In this document: one piece after another, positions 29,222 to 42,064 of the stretch | How positions within the stretch are numbered: the stretch's first letter is position 1 | Layout: each line of letters starts with the position of its first letter | Assembly (NCBI RefSeq): GCF_017565645.3 | Contig: NZ_CP086136.1 | Coordinates: forward strand, 2,122,001 to 2,186,000 | From: Bradyrhizobium barranii subsp. barranii | Lineage (GTDB): Bacteria > Pseudomonadota > Alphaproteobacteria > Rhizobiales > Xanthobacteraceae | DNA length: 64,000 nucleotides | Reading direction: 5' to 3' | The notes under the pieces: model-generated | What the model saw: only the letters and a program-made list of their open reading frames with translations | Told to the model about the DNA's origin: nothing | Databases searched by the model: none | Made by a program: the position numbers and the translations under genes

Positions 29222-29779
29222 ATGAAAAGAGCCACGCTGATCAGTCTAAGTATTTCGCTGTCGATCGCGGTCTTGGCGGCTGGTGTCGCGATTTCCGCAC
29301 AGGACAAGTACACTGTGCAGGTACCGAATGGGCTCGCCTTCTCTGAGTTTAGGGGATACGAGGACTGGCCAGTGATCGCGATCAGTGAGAACGGAGGCAA
29401 GGTCGCGGTGATCGTGGGGAATGCGGCAATGATCGACGCCTACAAGCAAGGCGTGCCTGACAACGGCAAGCCTTTCCCAGACGGCGCCAAGATGGCGAAA
29501 ATTCATTGGAACCCGAAGAAGCAAGAAGCCTACCCCGGTCAGCCAACCGTGCCAGGTACTCAGCATGATGTTGATTTCATGGTGAAGGACAGCAAGAGGT
29601 TCGCGGACAGCGGCGGATGGGGATGGGGCGCGTTCGAGTATGACGCGGCGTCCGACGCGTTCAGGCCCGCCACCTTAGCGGATAGTCCGCCGCAGGAAAA
29701 CGACGCAAAGTGCGGGTTCGCATGCCACACGGTGGTGCAGAACCGCGACTACGTTTTCACCGAGTACGGAAAGAGGTGA
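29222..29779 (+). CDS. Cytochrome P460 family protein
   Basis: A 185-residue exported protein. A signal peptide (about residues 1-26, ending AGVAISA|QDK) leads into the P460 domain: FSEFRGYEDWPVIAISENGG, NGKPFPDGAKMAKIHW, and the haem-attachment tail KCGFACHTVVQNRDYVFTEY. The haem motif is Cys164-GFA-Cys168-His169, that is C-x3-C-H rather than the usual C-x2-C-H. P460 cytochromes oxidise hydroxylamine or bind NO using a Lys-cross-linked haem, and Lys residues in the KMAKIHW region are candidates. The gene stands alone after GAGGGAGAAG. It is probably periplasmic, acting in nitrogen-oxide or hydroxylamine detoxification. Confidence 0.9.
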   Translation: MKRATLISLSISLSIAVLAAGVAISAQDKYTVQVPNGLAFSEFRGYEDWPVIAISENGGKVAVIVGNAAMIDAYKQGVPDNGKPFPDGAKMAKIHWNPKKQEAYPGQPTVPGTQHDVDFMVKDSKRFADSGGWGWGAFEYDAASDAFRPATLADSPPQENDAKCGFACHTVVQNRDYVFTEYGKR

Positions 29780-30989
29780 GTTTCGAGTAGCGCGAGCTCT
29801 CCGCTCTCCTGGAAGATAAATTCGAGCCTGCGAAATCCGGCTCCGCATCCCGGACAAATTGCATCGTCCCTTTTTCATTCGCCCGTTCCGCTGCTCTGAG
29901 TCTGGACTGAACTAAGCGGAACTAGGAGGGCATATGTCTTAGGCCGGGCCGCAGGGCCGAGGAAGGGAGGAAGTGACGCAACTCCAAAGAGAGGCGCAAG
30001 TGCGTTATCGATGTAGGGAGATAATTCAACCGGACGAAGCCCTGCGGAGGGCATAAGGCAGCATTGAGTTAGGAGGCCTCGCGGGCCGTGGACTTCAAAG
30101 AGACCCCGTCAGCGCTCGAAAGAAAGGCCGCCTGCGTTGCCACAAGCGGCCCAAGTCTAGGGAGGAAACGCCCAAGGAGGGCAGCGATAGCGGGAGCGCT
30201 ACCGCATGCCCTAGCCAAGACGATTGCGATCAGCGGTTCAACTGAACGTTGGTAAACGTCGGGCATCTAAAGGGGGCACGGACCGATACGAAGGTTTATG
30301 GCGCTCGCCCTGGTCGGTTCGCAGCCGCTGCGAGCCATGCGGTTAGGAGCGGCGGTTCGCGAAGTTAAAAGCGCGGGGTGAGAGAGGTCGAACCGACTAG
30401 CCACTTCGAAGCACGTCACGGCCCGTTGACTGATCAGCGTCCCGCCGAACGAGCTCGTTCGTGGCGAACATTTTTGGAAGCTACCCGGCTTGTATATTCT
30501 CCATCTTGTTTGGACACGGAGCGGGAGTGGACCGCCATTCAGGGCATGCGGATCCTCGCGGGCACGGCGACCTGGATCGAACGGCATACCCTGCCTGACA
30601 GGCTTAGAACGTGGATGAGCTACCATCGGATGGGCCATTGGCTGGTAGCCAAGACCGTAGGTTCCCACATGCTAGAATGAAAAACAGTTTATATATCAAT
30701 GGGGATTGACTGACACTCTCTCCGCCACTGCCTTTGTTTCTGCACCGTTCACACCAACGAGATACCGCGTGCAGACCCATTGGGGCCGGCTATGCGCGCG
30801 TCGTAGATTTGGATATTGGGGCGAGCAAATCGGACATCTGCGCGATCAGAGTGGTCACCCTACTGCCTCGCACGACAACCAAGACTGCGATTCGGTAGAT
30901 AAAGCCACCTGTCTGTCTCCTTGGTTCGGTGGTGGATTGCTGCGTGGCTGCCCACGTTGTTCTAGCCGTTGACCCAACAGGCCTGTGCC
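29780..30989. other. Long intergenic region, no gene recognised
   Basis: About 1.2 kb. Several frames of 65-133 codons are open but lack ribosome sites, codon bias and recognisable motifs. The base composition is mixed and there is no tandem repeat. It is probably decayed DNA. Confidence 0.45.
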
Positions 30990-32136
30990 TCACCTGGTTG
31001 AGGCACGACCTCGATCGTCTATCTCAATCGTGGCAGTCATGCCGGCCGTGAGCACGACGCCCGGGGGCACCTCATCGATATGGATGCGAACCGGGATGCG
31101 TTGGGCCAGGCGTACCCACGTGAATATGGGATTGACGGTCGCAACGCCTTGACCGTTGGGGCTGCGCGTTCGCGACGTTGATTGCGCGGGCGATGCTGTC
31201 GACGTGACCACGCACGATTTGAGCGTGACCCATCAGCTTGATTTGAGTCGGATCGCCCACGCGGATAGGAGCAAGGTTCGTCTCCTCGAAATATCCGTCG
31301 ACCCAGAATGAATCGGCGTCGACAAGAGAAATGGTGTTTACGCCGACATTGATGTAGTCGCCAAGCTGCGCCAGCAAGTTCGTCACGTAACCGTCGACGG
31401 GAGCGAGAATGCGCGTGCGTTCGAGGTTCACCTGCGCCTGGTTGAGCTGGGCTTTGGCTTGCGCAAGACCTGCCTCGGCACTCAGGCGCTGCGCTTTCAG
31501 CGTCTCGACCTGCCGCAGCGCCTGATTGAGGCTGTCCTGCGCAGACTGCACCGTCGCCTCCTGCTGATGCAGCTGGGACGTAAACTGCTCGGCATTCTGA
31601 ACGGTGCCATAACCGTCCTTCGCCAGTTTTTGGTAACGTTGGGCCTGTTGCTGTGCAAATACGAGCGCGGCGCGCCCCAGCCGTAATTGTGCCTTGCTTG
31701 CATTGATCTGTGCCTGCTGGACGTTCATTTGAGCGTCGATGCTATGCACGTTCGCCTGCGCCTGCTGCACCGCTGCCTCGGATTGGCTGACCGCGATCCT
31801 GTAGTTGGTGGGATCGATCACCAGCAGCAGATCACCCCTGTGAACGTATTTGTTGTCGACCACATGTAGCTCGACGATGCGCCCGGCGACCTCGGGGGCC
31901 ATCGTCACCACATAGGCGCGCACGGTCGCGTCGCGCGTCCACGGTGCTCCCATGTAGGCGTCCCACATCTTCCAACCGAGCAGCCCGGCAAGCACGACCG
32001 CTGCCAGCGTGATCAGAAATGGACCCATCGTTATGCGCTGCCTGACAGCGCGCGATTCCGGCGGAGGCGACGGGGCGGTCTTGTCGTGGTCGTCGCCCGT
32101 TTCGGTACGCTTTGATGTGACTTCAGCTACGGTCAT
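30990..32136 (-). pseudogene. HlyD/EmrA-type efflux adaptor, frameshifted near its 3' end
   Basis: A membrane-fusion adaptor of a tripartite efflux pump. An N-terminal cytoplasmic tail and one transmembrane helix (ITLAAVVLAGLLGWKMW) lead to the biotinyl-lipoyl half (VRAYVVTMAPEVAGRIVELH). A long Gln/Ala-rich coiled-coil hairpin and the second lipoyl half (RILAPVDGYVTNLLAQLGDY) follow. The frame then turns into an Arg-rich tail at NAQPQRSRR. The natural end (QPNGQGVATVNPIFTWVRLA and IPVRIHIDEVPPG) is found in another frame ending at 30990. One extra C (a G run at 31158-31161 on the plus strand) explains the shift. It follows DUF1656 by 6 bases. It is a pseudogene or a sequence error. Confidence 0.85.
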
Positions 32137-32142
32137 GACAAC

Positions 32143-32346
32143 TCACTCGGCAAGGATCAGGATCGAGGACGCGAGAACCATGATGTACACGGCAAACACG
32201 AACAGCGCGGGATGCCAGACATGCCGCAGCAAACCCGCGCGGTTAGCGATCCGACGGAGTATGACGGTGATGATCCAGGCTCCGATCATCAAGATTGAGA
32301 CCGGCGCAACGTAGACACCGAACAGGTTGATTTCGGTAAATCTCAT
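32143..32346 (-). CDS. DUF1656 (AaeX-like) small membrane protein
   Basis: A 67-residue protein with two transmembrane helices (LFGVYVAPVSILMIGAWIIT and HPALFVFAVYIMVLASSILI). DUF1656 proteins sit between the FUSC-type inner-membrane component and the HlyD adaptor in fusaric-acid/aromatic-acid efflux operons. The same order is kept here: its ATG overlaps the stop of a FUSC remnant (ATGA), and the adaptor gene begins 6 bases downstream. Because the FUSC gene is truncated and the adaptor is frameshifted, the pump is probably non-functional. Confidence 0.88.
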   Translation of the reverse strand: MRFTEINLFGVYVAPVSILMIGAWIITVILRRIANRAGLLRHVWHPALFVFAVYIMVLASSILILAE

Positions 32347-32480
32347 GCAGAAACTCCTGCGTCGAAGTAACGGCCATGCTCGGCAAGTGCCTCGCAGATG
32401 AGCAGGACGCGACCGCGCGCCCGAAGCGCCTCCAGCCCGGTTTCAGGTGCGGAAGCGAGCCGGTCGTCGAGTTCTCGCAA
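32343..32480 (-). pseudogene. C-terminal remnant of FUSC-family efflux protein
   Basis: About 45 codons (LRELDDRLASAPETGLEALR, then VLLICEALAEHGRYFDAG and a stop). They match the extreme C-terminus of FUSC/aromatic-acid exporter proteins. The stop overlaps the DUF1656 start as in an intact operon. Upstream of about 32480 the homology is lost, so the membrane part is deleted. Confidence 0.7.
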
Positions 32481-32901
32481 CCTCAGAAGGTCGTGATGCG
32501 TCTACATGAGAGGAGGGGCCTTTATGAAACTGCCTTTTTCTCGCGCCGTTCTCCGCAGCGTGGGATTTTCGAACGACCGACGCCGAGGCGATCCGAATAT
32601 TTTAATAAGGCCTCGACATGCGGCGCGGCCCGCACGACCCGTACGAACTGCGCGACCTGAAGATCGCGTTGGCTGCAGCGCTTGGCCGATCGAAATTCCG
32701 CGCATGTCCACTTGGTCGCGGGCCACGGTGTCGCTGATCGGTTGCGACAAGGAGCCGGTCGAGGTTGAGCTGGAGTTGAGGGCGCGGCTGAGACTGCCGT
32801 CGGGAAAGCCGACGGCCGATTTAAGTTATCTCGGATTGATCTGTCGCAAATGCTGACACCGGACCAAAGACTATGTTGAGAGCGGTTTATGGAGCTCTGC
32901 C
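32481..32901. other. Region around a deletion breakpoint
   Basis: About 420 bases between the FUSC remnant and the hemerythrin gene. One plus-strand frame (32506-32856) has GGAGG upstream (32511-32515), but no recognisable protein and an Arg-rich, shifting composition. I do not call it a gene. Confidence 0.4.
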
Positions 32902-33466
32902 ATGATCATAGAGCGCTTATCCAAAGAGCATCTCAACATTGAGAAGCTGCTGGCCATCCTCGAGCGGGAACTCGAGGTATTCGACCGCGGCGACCGTGCT
33001 GACTACGAAGTCATTCACGCGGTTATCAGTTACTTCGAAGTCTACCCAGAAGTTTATCATCATCCTCAGGAAGACTTGGTATTTGCCAAGCTGAGGGGCA
33101 CGAGATCCGGCTGCTGCTGCGAAGGTCGGCGATCTAGCTCGCGAACACCAGAAAGGGGCCCAACTTTTACGCCGCGTCGCTCAGGCGGTCGACAGCGTTC
33201 TCGCGGAACGTGAGATTCTGCGCGAAGATGTGGATCTTATCGTTCGGGATTTTATCGCACACGAGCGCCGTCACATGAGGATGGAAGATCGCGATTTTTT
33301 TCCCGTGGCACTTAAGGTTCTCAAGCCTCAAGATTGGACTGAGATCGCTTCAGTCGCAACGAGTCACAATGACCCGCTATTCAGCGACGTTGCCGAGGAG
33401 CGGTTTGACACGCTGCGCGCACATATTGTGCGGCTTGAGCAGGAGGCTGACGCGGAGCGAAAGTAA
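32902..33466 (+). pseudogene. Hemerythrin-like domain protein, frameshifted
   Basis: A four-helix iron-binding domain (O2, NO or iron sensing). The first frame gives LSKEHLNIEKLLAILEREL with His10 and the H-x-x-x-E pair in VYHHPQEDLVFAKLR. It then runs into nonsense (GTRSGCCCEG). The continuation ARDPAAAAKVGDLAREHQKG, with FIAHERRHMRMEDRDFFPVA supplying the remaining His and Glu ligands, is in another frame to 33466. One extra G in the G4 run at 33095-33098 explains the break. Removing it gives 187 residues with all ligands. It is a pseudogene, a phase-variable tract, or a sequencing error. Confidence 0.85.
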
Positions 33467-33601
33467 TCGCTATGGCGTCGCGCAGTGCATTGTGCCGCGC
33501 GACGCTGAGGACGCCGAGGTCAAGCGCGCAAGGGAGAGTCAGAATTTAGCTGCGCCTTTGCTTGCGCGCTCACAGACGCTTGCGGCCCGAAGTAGGAGGC
33601 T

Positions 33602-33880
33602 ATGATGCCGCACCTCACCGACGATCTCGAATCGACCATGCGCTATGCATTGCTGACAACGCGTGCTATAGCATTCTGTCCTTTCCATCCAGAGGTCATG
33701 ATCCGCGTCGGAGACAGCGACGCCGAAACCCATGCTTATTACCGCGCCAGAAGCATCACCCGGAGTGACGGCACGTGTTGGGAGCGTGAAGATCTCATGG
33801 AGGAGATTGTGCGCCAACTCACGGATGCGGCCGACGGCGTGTGTCCTCGGTGTGCGCAGCTGGTTGCTTCCCATAACTGA
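33602..33880 (+). CDS. Hypothetical protein with Cys pairs
   Basis: A 92-residue product (ATG at 33602 or 33605, AGGAGG just upstream). Features are an early helix, FCPFHPEVMIRVGDSDAETH, and a C-terminal VCPRCAQLVASHN. Cys-x-x-His-like and C-P-x-C pairs could hold a metal. No family is recognised. It follows the hemerythrin gene by 135 bases in the same direction. Confidence 0.6.
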   Translation: MMPHLTDDLESTMRYALLTTRAIAFCPFHPEVMIRVGDSDAETHAYYRARSITRSDGTCWEREDLMEEIVRQLTDAADGVCPRCAQLVASHN

Positions 33881-34040
33881 CGGGCCGCGCCGTCAGGACA
33901 CCGGAAAAGGAAAACCGAGGCAAGAAACCTTAGTGTTGGCTAAATGAGGGAGGAACTGCCCGACAAGCGAAGGCGTGTGCCCAGCGGAAGAAGCCGATGA
34001 CCTGTTCGACTAACTTTCATGTCAAGACGCGAGGATCGGA

Positions 34041-34466
34041 CTAAATTACAAACGTCGTGCCAAGATTGAGGACCATCTTTACCATCCACTGGCCCTTGAT
34101 CGTAAAGGTCATGGAGCTCGGGTTTGGTATCTCGAAATTAAAAAAGACGCTTCCGCTCTTATTAAACGCCGCGCCCGACAACGCATCAGGAAAAAATGAC
34201 ACGTTTTGCGTGACGTCACCTCGGTGGCCCTTGACGTCCTTCAATGACCATGGACCGCTGATGTTGCGCATAAGTTGCGAATCTAGTTGGAAGTCCGTGT
34301 CCGAAACACCGCTTCCAGAGATTGGACCGGAGCAACCTAAAAGTGCTGCGATATTAGCTACTCTGCTGCCAATCTTAAACGATATCGATGCGGTGCCCGA
34401 CGACGTGCGTACCCTCAGCACGTGCGCAGCAATAAACCAGTCGTCCGCCTTTGTGTCTGCTGCCAC
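34041..34466 (-). CDS. Hypothetical beta-rich protein
   Basis: A 141-residue product. The GTG at 34466 is preceded by GGGAGG at good spacing, which supports this strand over the opposing frame at 34057-34488. Regular alternation (SVFFNFEIPNPSSMTFTIKG, QWMVKMVLNLGTTFVI) suggests a beta-sandwich. There is no signal peptide, no transmembrane segment and no recognised family. It stands alone. Confidence 0.55.
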   Translation of the reverse strand: MAADTKADDWFIAAHVLRVRTSSGTASISFKIGSRVANIAALLGCSGPISGSGVSDTDFQLDSQLMRNISGPWSLKDVKGHRGDVTQNVSFFPDALSGAAFNKSGSVFFNFEIPNPSSMTFTIKGQWMVKMVLNLGTTFVI

Positions 34467-34671
34467 GGCCGCCTCCCGCTGTAACTGAAACCTCTCGCCA
34501 GCGACTGGAGATTAACCGTCTTGATGTCATACCCATGTGAAGAGGTTCACACGACGTAAAACGACATCCTCGGCTCGCGTACACCTCCGGCGCATGAGCG
34601 CGGTTGCGACCAGCCTTTCTTTCGTCGAAATTCGGGCACTAGTTTTGCTTTTTGGAAAATGGAGAAGTTAA

Positions 34672-34875
34672 GTGGCAATGGGGACGGTAAAGTGGTTCAA
34701 CCCGACGAAGGGCTACGGGTTCATTCAACCTGACAACGGCGGCAAAGATGTGTTTGTCCATATCTCGGCAGTCGAGAAGGCTGGTTTCACCTCACTCGCA
34801 GAGGGAGCCAAGGTTAGTTTCGACGTCGTGAACAATCGCGGAAAAGACTCGGCGGAAAATCTACGAATCGGGTGA
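34672..34875 (+). CDS. Cold-shock protein
   Basis: A 67-residue CspA-family RNA chaperone. RNP1 is GYGFIQPD and RNP2 is VFVHIS, within [20 protein letters not shown], followed by [15 protein letters not shown]. It is a single OB-fold that binds single-stranded RNA/DNA. The GTG at 34672 is taken as start, as in related alphaproteobacterial genes, with GGAGA 8 bases upstream; the ATG two codons later is the alternative. The long leader and the hairpin after the stop (34902-34929) fit a monocistronic cold-shock gene. Confidence 0.95.
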   Translation: MAMGTVKWFNPTKGYGFIQPDNGGKDVFVHISAVEKAGFTSLAEGAKVSFDVVNNRGKDSAENLRIG

Positions 34876-34901
34876 TGCGCCCATTGTGTTGTTCAACAGA
34901 A

Positions 34902-34929
34902 AGGCCGCAGCGGCGAACCACTGCGGCCT
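34902..34929 (+). terminator. Hairpin downstream of the cold-shock gene
   Basis: AGGCCGCAG and CTGCGGCCT form a 9-bp stem with a 10-base loop. No clear T tract follows, so it may be a weak terminator or a 3'-end stabiliser. Confidence 0.6.
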
Positions 34930-35236
34930 GCTGCCGGGTTAAAATTTATAAGTGAAATATGGGTCCAGCCCCGGCGAGATGAAGCCTACAGCGCGGGGCG
35001 GGGCGCAATGTCGTCGATGTCACACTTTGAGACAATTAAATGCGTCAGCTGTTCTTACTGAGGAGGGCCCGCCGGGGCTGGGAAGGCGAGCCCTCAACCC
35101 AAAGGCCGCAAAAGCTCTCCGGCAGCCCTGACGGACGCAGCAGTCTGCACCTGATCGGCAGATGCGAGCGTTAAAACAATATCGAATTCTGGCGGGCTCG
35201 CTCAACGAACTTGGTGCGATCAAGCCAGCGGTCCAA
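34930..35236. other. Intergenic, no gene recognised
   Basis: About 305 bases with no supported gene on either strand. Confidence 0.4.
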
Positions 35237-35419
35237 TCACCGCTGATGGCCTAAACCAACTCCCAATACGAGCGCCTTCTGACGGAGCGCGCCCTCGGTT
35301 CGCTTGGTCATCTTGGCTATTTTGACGACAGGCGTCCGCGCCTTGGAGTGCGCCTTCAAGTCTCTGATATCGGCAGCAGTCCACTCGCGACGAACAGTCT
35401 TCTTTGTCTTCTTGGCCAA
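35237..35419 (-). CDS. Small Lys/Arg-rich conserved protein
   Basis: A 60-residue basic protein starting at TTG (GGAG 7 bases upstream): MAKKTKKTVRREWTAADIRD, then KMTKRTEGALRQKALVLGV. It is a small family I recall as widespread in Bradyrhizobium. The pattern R-x-W-T-x-x-D-[IV]-R-x-L-K is reminiscent of SANT/Myb-like helices, so nucleic-acid binding is possible but unproven. Confidence 0.75.
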   Translation of the reverse strand: MAKKTKKTVRREWTAADIRDLKAHSKARTPVVKIAKMTKRTEGALRQKALVLGVGLGHQR

Positions 35420-35809
35420 GGCGCCGCTCCATCAATGTTGATGGCGCGGTCTAGCACACGGAAGGTACGACCGTCACGCGGGATGGTGTGACGCAACGCG
35501 CGGTGCACACCTGGCCTGAGGATAGAGCGGGAAGGCCGGTGAGGCCGCGACGAGCGGTGAGGGCGAGGAGGGCGGCGCGCAAAGTTGGTCAATCCTGTCG
35601 GGAAATTAGGAAAGCCATCGGAACGCTAGAGAGATGGTGCTCGGAGCTAGACATCAGCAGAAGGCGATTAACGTTGTTATGTTGTATGCCGCCTGACGGA
35701 AACGCGCTGGTGATCTGCGAAGCGATCGGCCAATTCATTTTTTTCCCAAGCGATGCTTGTGCGGTCGAATGCAATCGCGAAAACCGCGCAGCGAGGCGAT
35801 CTTCCACTG
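35420..35809. other. Intergenic, no gene recognised
   Basis: About 390 bases between the small basic protein and the end of the glucosidase gene. The frames here are shadows. Confidence 0.4.
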
Positions 35810-38468
<2,659 letters not shown>

Positions 38469-38479
<11 letters not shown>

Positions 38480-40535
38480 TCGAGGGCTGCAACAGCGCCT
38501 TAACCGTTGCGATGATATGATCCACGGTGAATCCGAACTCCTGCTGCAACGCCTTCAGCGGAGCGGAAGCGCCAAAAGTGTGCATGCCAATGACTCGGCC
38601 AGTCCTCCCGACGTACCGCTCCCAGCCGAACGTGGACGCCTGCTCGACTGCGACGCGGGCCGTGACCTCAGGTGGCAAGACGGCATCGCGGTATTCCTGG
38701 GTCTCGCGTTCGAAGACATCCCAGGACGGCATCGAGACCACACGCGAGCGGATACCATCCAAGCGAAGTCTCTCATGAGCGTCGGCCGCGAGACTCAACT
38801 CGCTGCCGGTGGCAATCAAGATTATATCCGGCTTACCCTCAGGAGGATCGGCGAGCACGTAGGCGCCTCGCGCCGCCCCGGATGCCGATGCGTACTTGCT
38901 GCGATCGAGGATCGGTAATGGTTGGCGAGACAGCGCCAACAAGGCTGGCCGATGACGAAGCTGCATGATGTAGCGATAGGCCTCAACCACTTCGTTGGCA
39001 TCCCCGGGCCGGAACAGCGTCAGACCTGGCATTGCTCGCATTGAGGCGAGATGCTCGATCGGTTGGTGCGTTGGGCCATCTTCGCCATCGCCCATGGCAT
39101 CATGGGTAAAAACAAACACCACCGGTAATTCCATCAGCGCAGCGAGTCGCATCGCGGGCCGAGCGTAATCGCTGAAGATCAGGAATGTCGCGCCGAACGG
39201 CCGCAGTTTCGACAGTGCGAGACCGTTCAGGATTGCCGCCATCGCATGCTCGCGGATGCCGAAATGCAAATTTTTGCCATCCGGTGTGGCGGCCTGAAGA
39301 TCGCCTGCGCCTTCATAGGTCAAGAGCGTCTTGGTCGATGGACCCAGATCGGCCGAACCGCCGATTAACCAGGGAATGTTTTGCGCCAGAACGTTCAGGA
39401 CCTTTCCCGACGCCTCACGACCCGCAACGCCCTTCGAATCCGGCGGGAATACCGGCAGGTCGCGGTCCCAGCCTTGCGGAAGCGTGCGCTGTTGCATCTG
39501 GTCGATCTCAGTCGCCAGGGCTGGATACTTTGAACGGTAATCGGCGAACAGCTCCCGCCACTTGCGATGGGCTTCTGCGCCTCGCACCCCGACGCCGGCG
39601 GCGAATTGTTCGAGAACGCCGTCAGGCACCAGGAAATTCGATTCTTCGGGCCAACCATAAGCGCGTTTAGTGAGTTTGACTTCTTCAACACCGAGCGGCT
39701 CGCCATGTGCCGCAGCAGTATCGTGACGATGTGGCGAGCCATATCCGATGTGGCTACTGAGCATCACCAGCGTCGGCCGGCCTTTCGTGTCGCGGAACGT
39801 CGTCAAGGCCCGTTCGATGCCCGCGATATCGTTGGCATCACTGACGTACAGGATGTTCCAGCCATAGCCAGTGAAACGGACGGCTACATCTTCCGTGAAG
39901 GCCAGCCGTGTGCTGCCTTCTATCGTGATATGATTGTTGTCGTAGATCCAGCACAGGTTATCGAGGCCGAGGTGGGCGGCCAGCGACGCCGCTTCCGAGC
40001 TGATGCCTTCCATCAGGCAGCCGTCGCCGCATACGGCGTAAATATCGTAGTCGAAGATGGCAAAGTCCGGCTTGTTGTATCGCGCAGCGAGCCAGCGCTG
40101 CGCGATTGCCATACCGACGCTGGTCGCAATGCCTTGTCCGAGCGGGCCACTGGTCGTTTCCACGCCGGACACCAGGTGGTATTCGGGATGCCCCGGCGCG
40201 TGACTCCCAAGCTGGCGAAAGCGTCGGATATCGTCGAGGGTGACAGCGGGCCTGCCCAGCGTTTCGTACTCGGCATTCACGGCCTGCGTGCCCGTGAGGT
40301 GGAGCACCGACCACAGCAGCATCGACGCGTGGCCGTTCGACAGCACGAAGCGGTCGCGGCCGGGCCAGATCGGATCTTGTGGATCGAAACGCATGACCTG
40401 GTTCCAGAGCGTATAGACAAGTGGAGCAAGCGCCATCGGCGTGCCGGGATGACCGGAGTTCGCGGCCTGCACCGCATCGATCGACAGTGTGCGGATGGTG
40501 TTGATCGCGAGTTGGTCGAGTTCGACGTCGGTCAT
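38469..40535 (-). CDS. tkt: Transketolase
   Basis: A 688-residue thiamine-diphosphate enzyme of the non-oxidative pentose phosphate pathway and Calvin cycle. It exchanges C2 units between ketoses and aldoses. Conserved features: SGHPGTPMALAPL with the catalytic His near the start, the TPP motif CGDGCLMEGISSEAASLAAH ending in YDNNHIT, the HIGYGSPHRHDTAAAHGEPL loop, and the pyrimidine-binding FGIREHAMAAILNGLAL with its Glu. The RGAYVLAD segment leads the C-terminal domain. GGAGGAAA lies 7 bases before the ATG. It follows zwf by 140 bases and overlaps the glucosidase gene; the organism probably has a second cbb-type copy elsewhere. Confidence 0.96.
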
Positions 40536-40675
40536 GGTTGATTTCCTCCCGCGGGTGTCGATTACATGGCCGCTGGCGCGCCAACCGGCGTGCGTGCATC
40601 GTCAGCGAGCCGCCGCCATCGAGCAACAGAGCCGGGATCGAGGAGCGCTTCGATCTACATTCCTCACCCTCCGCG

Positions 40676-42055
40676 CTACAGTACCGTCGGGTTGTGCCAG
40701 CCGCCCGGCGGCGCGACATTCTTGTCCACTTCGTGAGGCCCCCAGCTTCCGGCATGGTATTCGTAGACGGGTGTCGTCTTCTTCAAGACCGGATCGACAA
40801 TCCGCCAGGCTTCTTCGACGTAGTCCTGTCGTGCAAACAGCGTCCGATCGCCGTTCATCGCGTCGCCGAGCACGCGTTCATATGCATCCATCTCCTCTGG
40901 GCCAGGGCGCCGGCTGGCCAGCAATTCGACAGGCTCCCCGATTTCTCGATCATCCTCGTCCATCACCATCGTGCCGAGAGCAATGGCCATGTCGGGATTG
41001 ATGCGAAACCGCAAGTAATTCGGTATTGCGGCGCAATGGGGGAAGATCCGCGGCGCCTCACGAAGGCGTACGATCACCTCCGTGCAAGTCACGGGAAGCG
41101 ATTTCCCGGCACGGATGTAAAATGGTACTCCCTGCCAGCGCCAGGAGTCGATCTCCAGCCGGAGCGCGGCGAACGTCTCCACCTGCGACTCCGGAGCAAC
41201 GCCCGGCTCCTGCCGGTAGCCGCGAAACTGTCCGCGCACCAATTCGTTCTCAGCGATCGGCGGGATCGATCTGAGAACCTTGGCCTTCTCGTCACGCAGC
41301 GATTCGCTGTCCGATCGCGCCGGTGGCTCCATCGCCAGATTGGCCAAAACCTGAAACAGATGATTTTGGATAACGTCGCGAATTGTGCCGGTTTGGTCAT
41401 AGAACGCGCCGCGACCCTGCACGCCGAAATTCTCCGCCATCGTGATCTGCACGCTACTCACGAACTTGCGGTCCCAGAACGACTCCAGGAACGCGTTTGC
41501 GAAGCGAAAGAAGACCATGTTGTGAACAGGTCGCTTTCCAAGATAGTGGTCGATGCGGAAGATGTGATCTTCGTCGAACCTGGCGAGCAGAATCCTGTTG
41601 AGGTTGCGTGCGGAGACGAGATCATGCCCGAATGGCTTCTCCACAATCACGCGCGCGCCGTTTGTGCAATCGGCAGTGTCGAGCCGCTCCACCACGGTTG
41701 CAAACAATGCGGGTGGGATCGCCAAATAATGTGCCGGCCGCTGCGCCGAACCGAGCTGCTTGCGAAGGGCGTCGAACGTAGTCGAATCGGCATAGTCGCC
41801 GTCTACGTAACGTAAAAGACCGGCTAGCTTGTCAAACGCAGCGGCGTCGAGGCCGCCGTGCTTTTCGAGGCTATCTCGTACTCGGGCCTTGAGCTGGTCG
41901 AGGGTCCAGCCGGCCTTCGCGACGCCGATGACGGGCACATCGAGGTGGCCCCGCTTCAGCATGGCTTGCAGCGACGGAAAAATCTTCTTGTAGGCAAGAT
42001 CGCCGGTTGCGCCGAAAAATACCAATGCGTCGGATCTGGGTTCGCTCAAGGCCAT
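40676..42055 (-). CDS. zwf: Glucose-6-phosphate dehydrogenase
   Basis: A 459-residue NAD(P)+-dependent dehydrogenase that converts glucose 6-phosphate to 6-phosphogluconolactone. The N-terminus FFGATGDLAYKKIFPSLQ holds the G-x-x-G-D-L coenzyme motif. VIVEKPFGHDL and RIDHYLGK (157-164) form the substrate-phosphate site with Lys164, and the catalytic His is nearby. It lies 9 bases after gnd and before tkt, a tight oxidative-branch pair. No 6-phosphogluconolactonase gene is present in the operon, so that step must be spontaneous or encoded elsewhere. Confidence 0.96.
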   Translation of the reverse strand: MALSEPRSDALVFFGATGDLAYKKIFPSLQAMLKRGHLDVPVIGVAKAGWTLDQLKARVRDSLEKHGGLDAAAFDKLAGLLRYVDGDYADSTTFDALRKQLGSAQRPAHYLAIPPALFATVVERLDTADCTNGARVIVEKPFGHDLVSARNLNRILLARFDEDHIFRIDHYLGKRPVHNMVFFRFANAFLESFWDRKFVSSVQITMAENFGVQGRGAFYDQTGTIRDVIQNHLFQVLANLAMEPPARSDSESLRDEKAKVLRSIPPIAENELVRGQFRGYRQEPGVAPESQVETFAALRLEIDSWRWQGVPFYIRAGKSLPVTCTEVIVRLREAPRIFPHCAAIPNYLRFRINPDMAIALGTMVMDEDDREIGEPVELLASRRPGPEEMDAYERVLGDAMNGDRTLFARQDYVEEAWRIVDPVLKKTTPVYEYHAGSWGPHEVDKNVAPPGGWHNPTVL

Positions 42056-42064
42056 CTGGGTCTC

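Noticed and set aside
30267..30668. Minus-strand frame of 133 codons in the empty 30 kb region.
   Set aside because: No ribosome site, biased Arg/Pro composition and no motif; probably a chance open frame.
32506..32856. Plus-strand frame of 116 codons after the FUSC remnant, with GGAGG upstream.
   Set aside because: Composition shifts along its length and no family is recognised; likely a breakpoint artefact.
34057..34488. Plus-strand frame of 143 codons opposite the hypothetical protein at 34041-34466.
   Set aside because: The minus-strand frame has a GTG with a good ribosome site and more regular beta-type composition; the plus frame looks like its shadow.
38672..39670. Plus-strand frames opposite the transketolase gene.
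   Set aside because: Typical GC-rich antisense shadows of a firmly identified gene.
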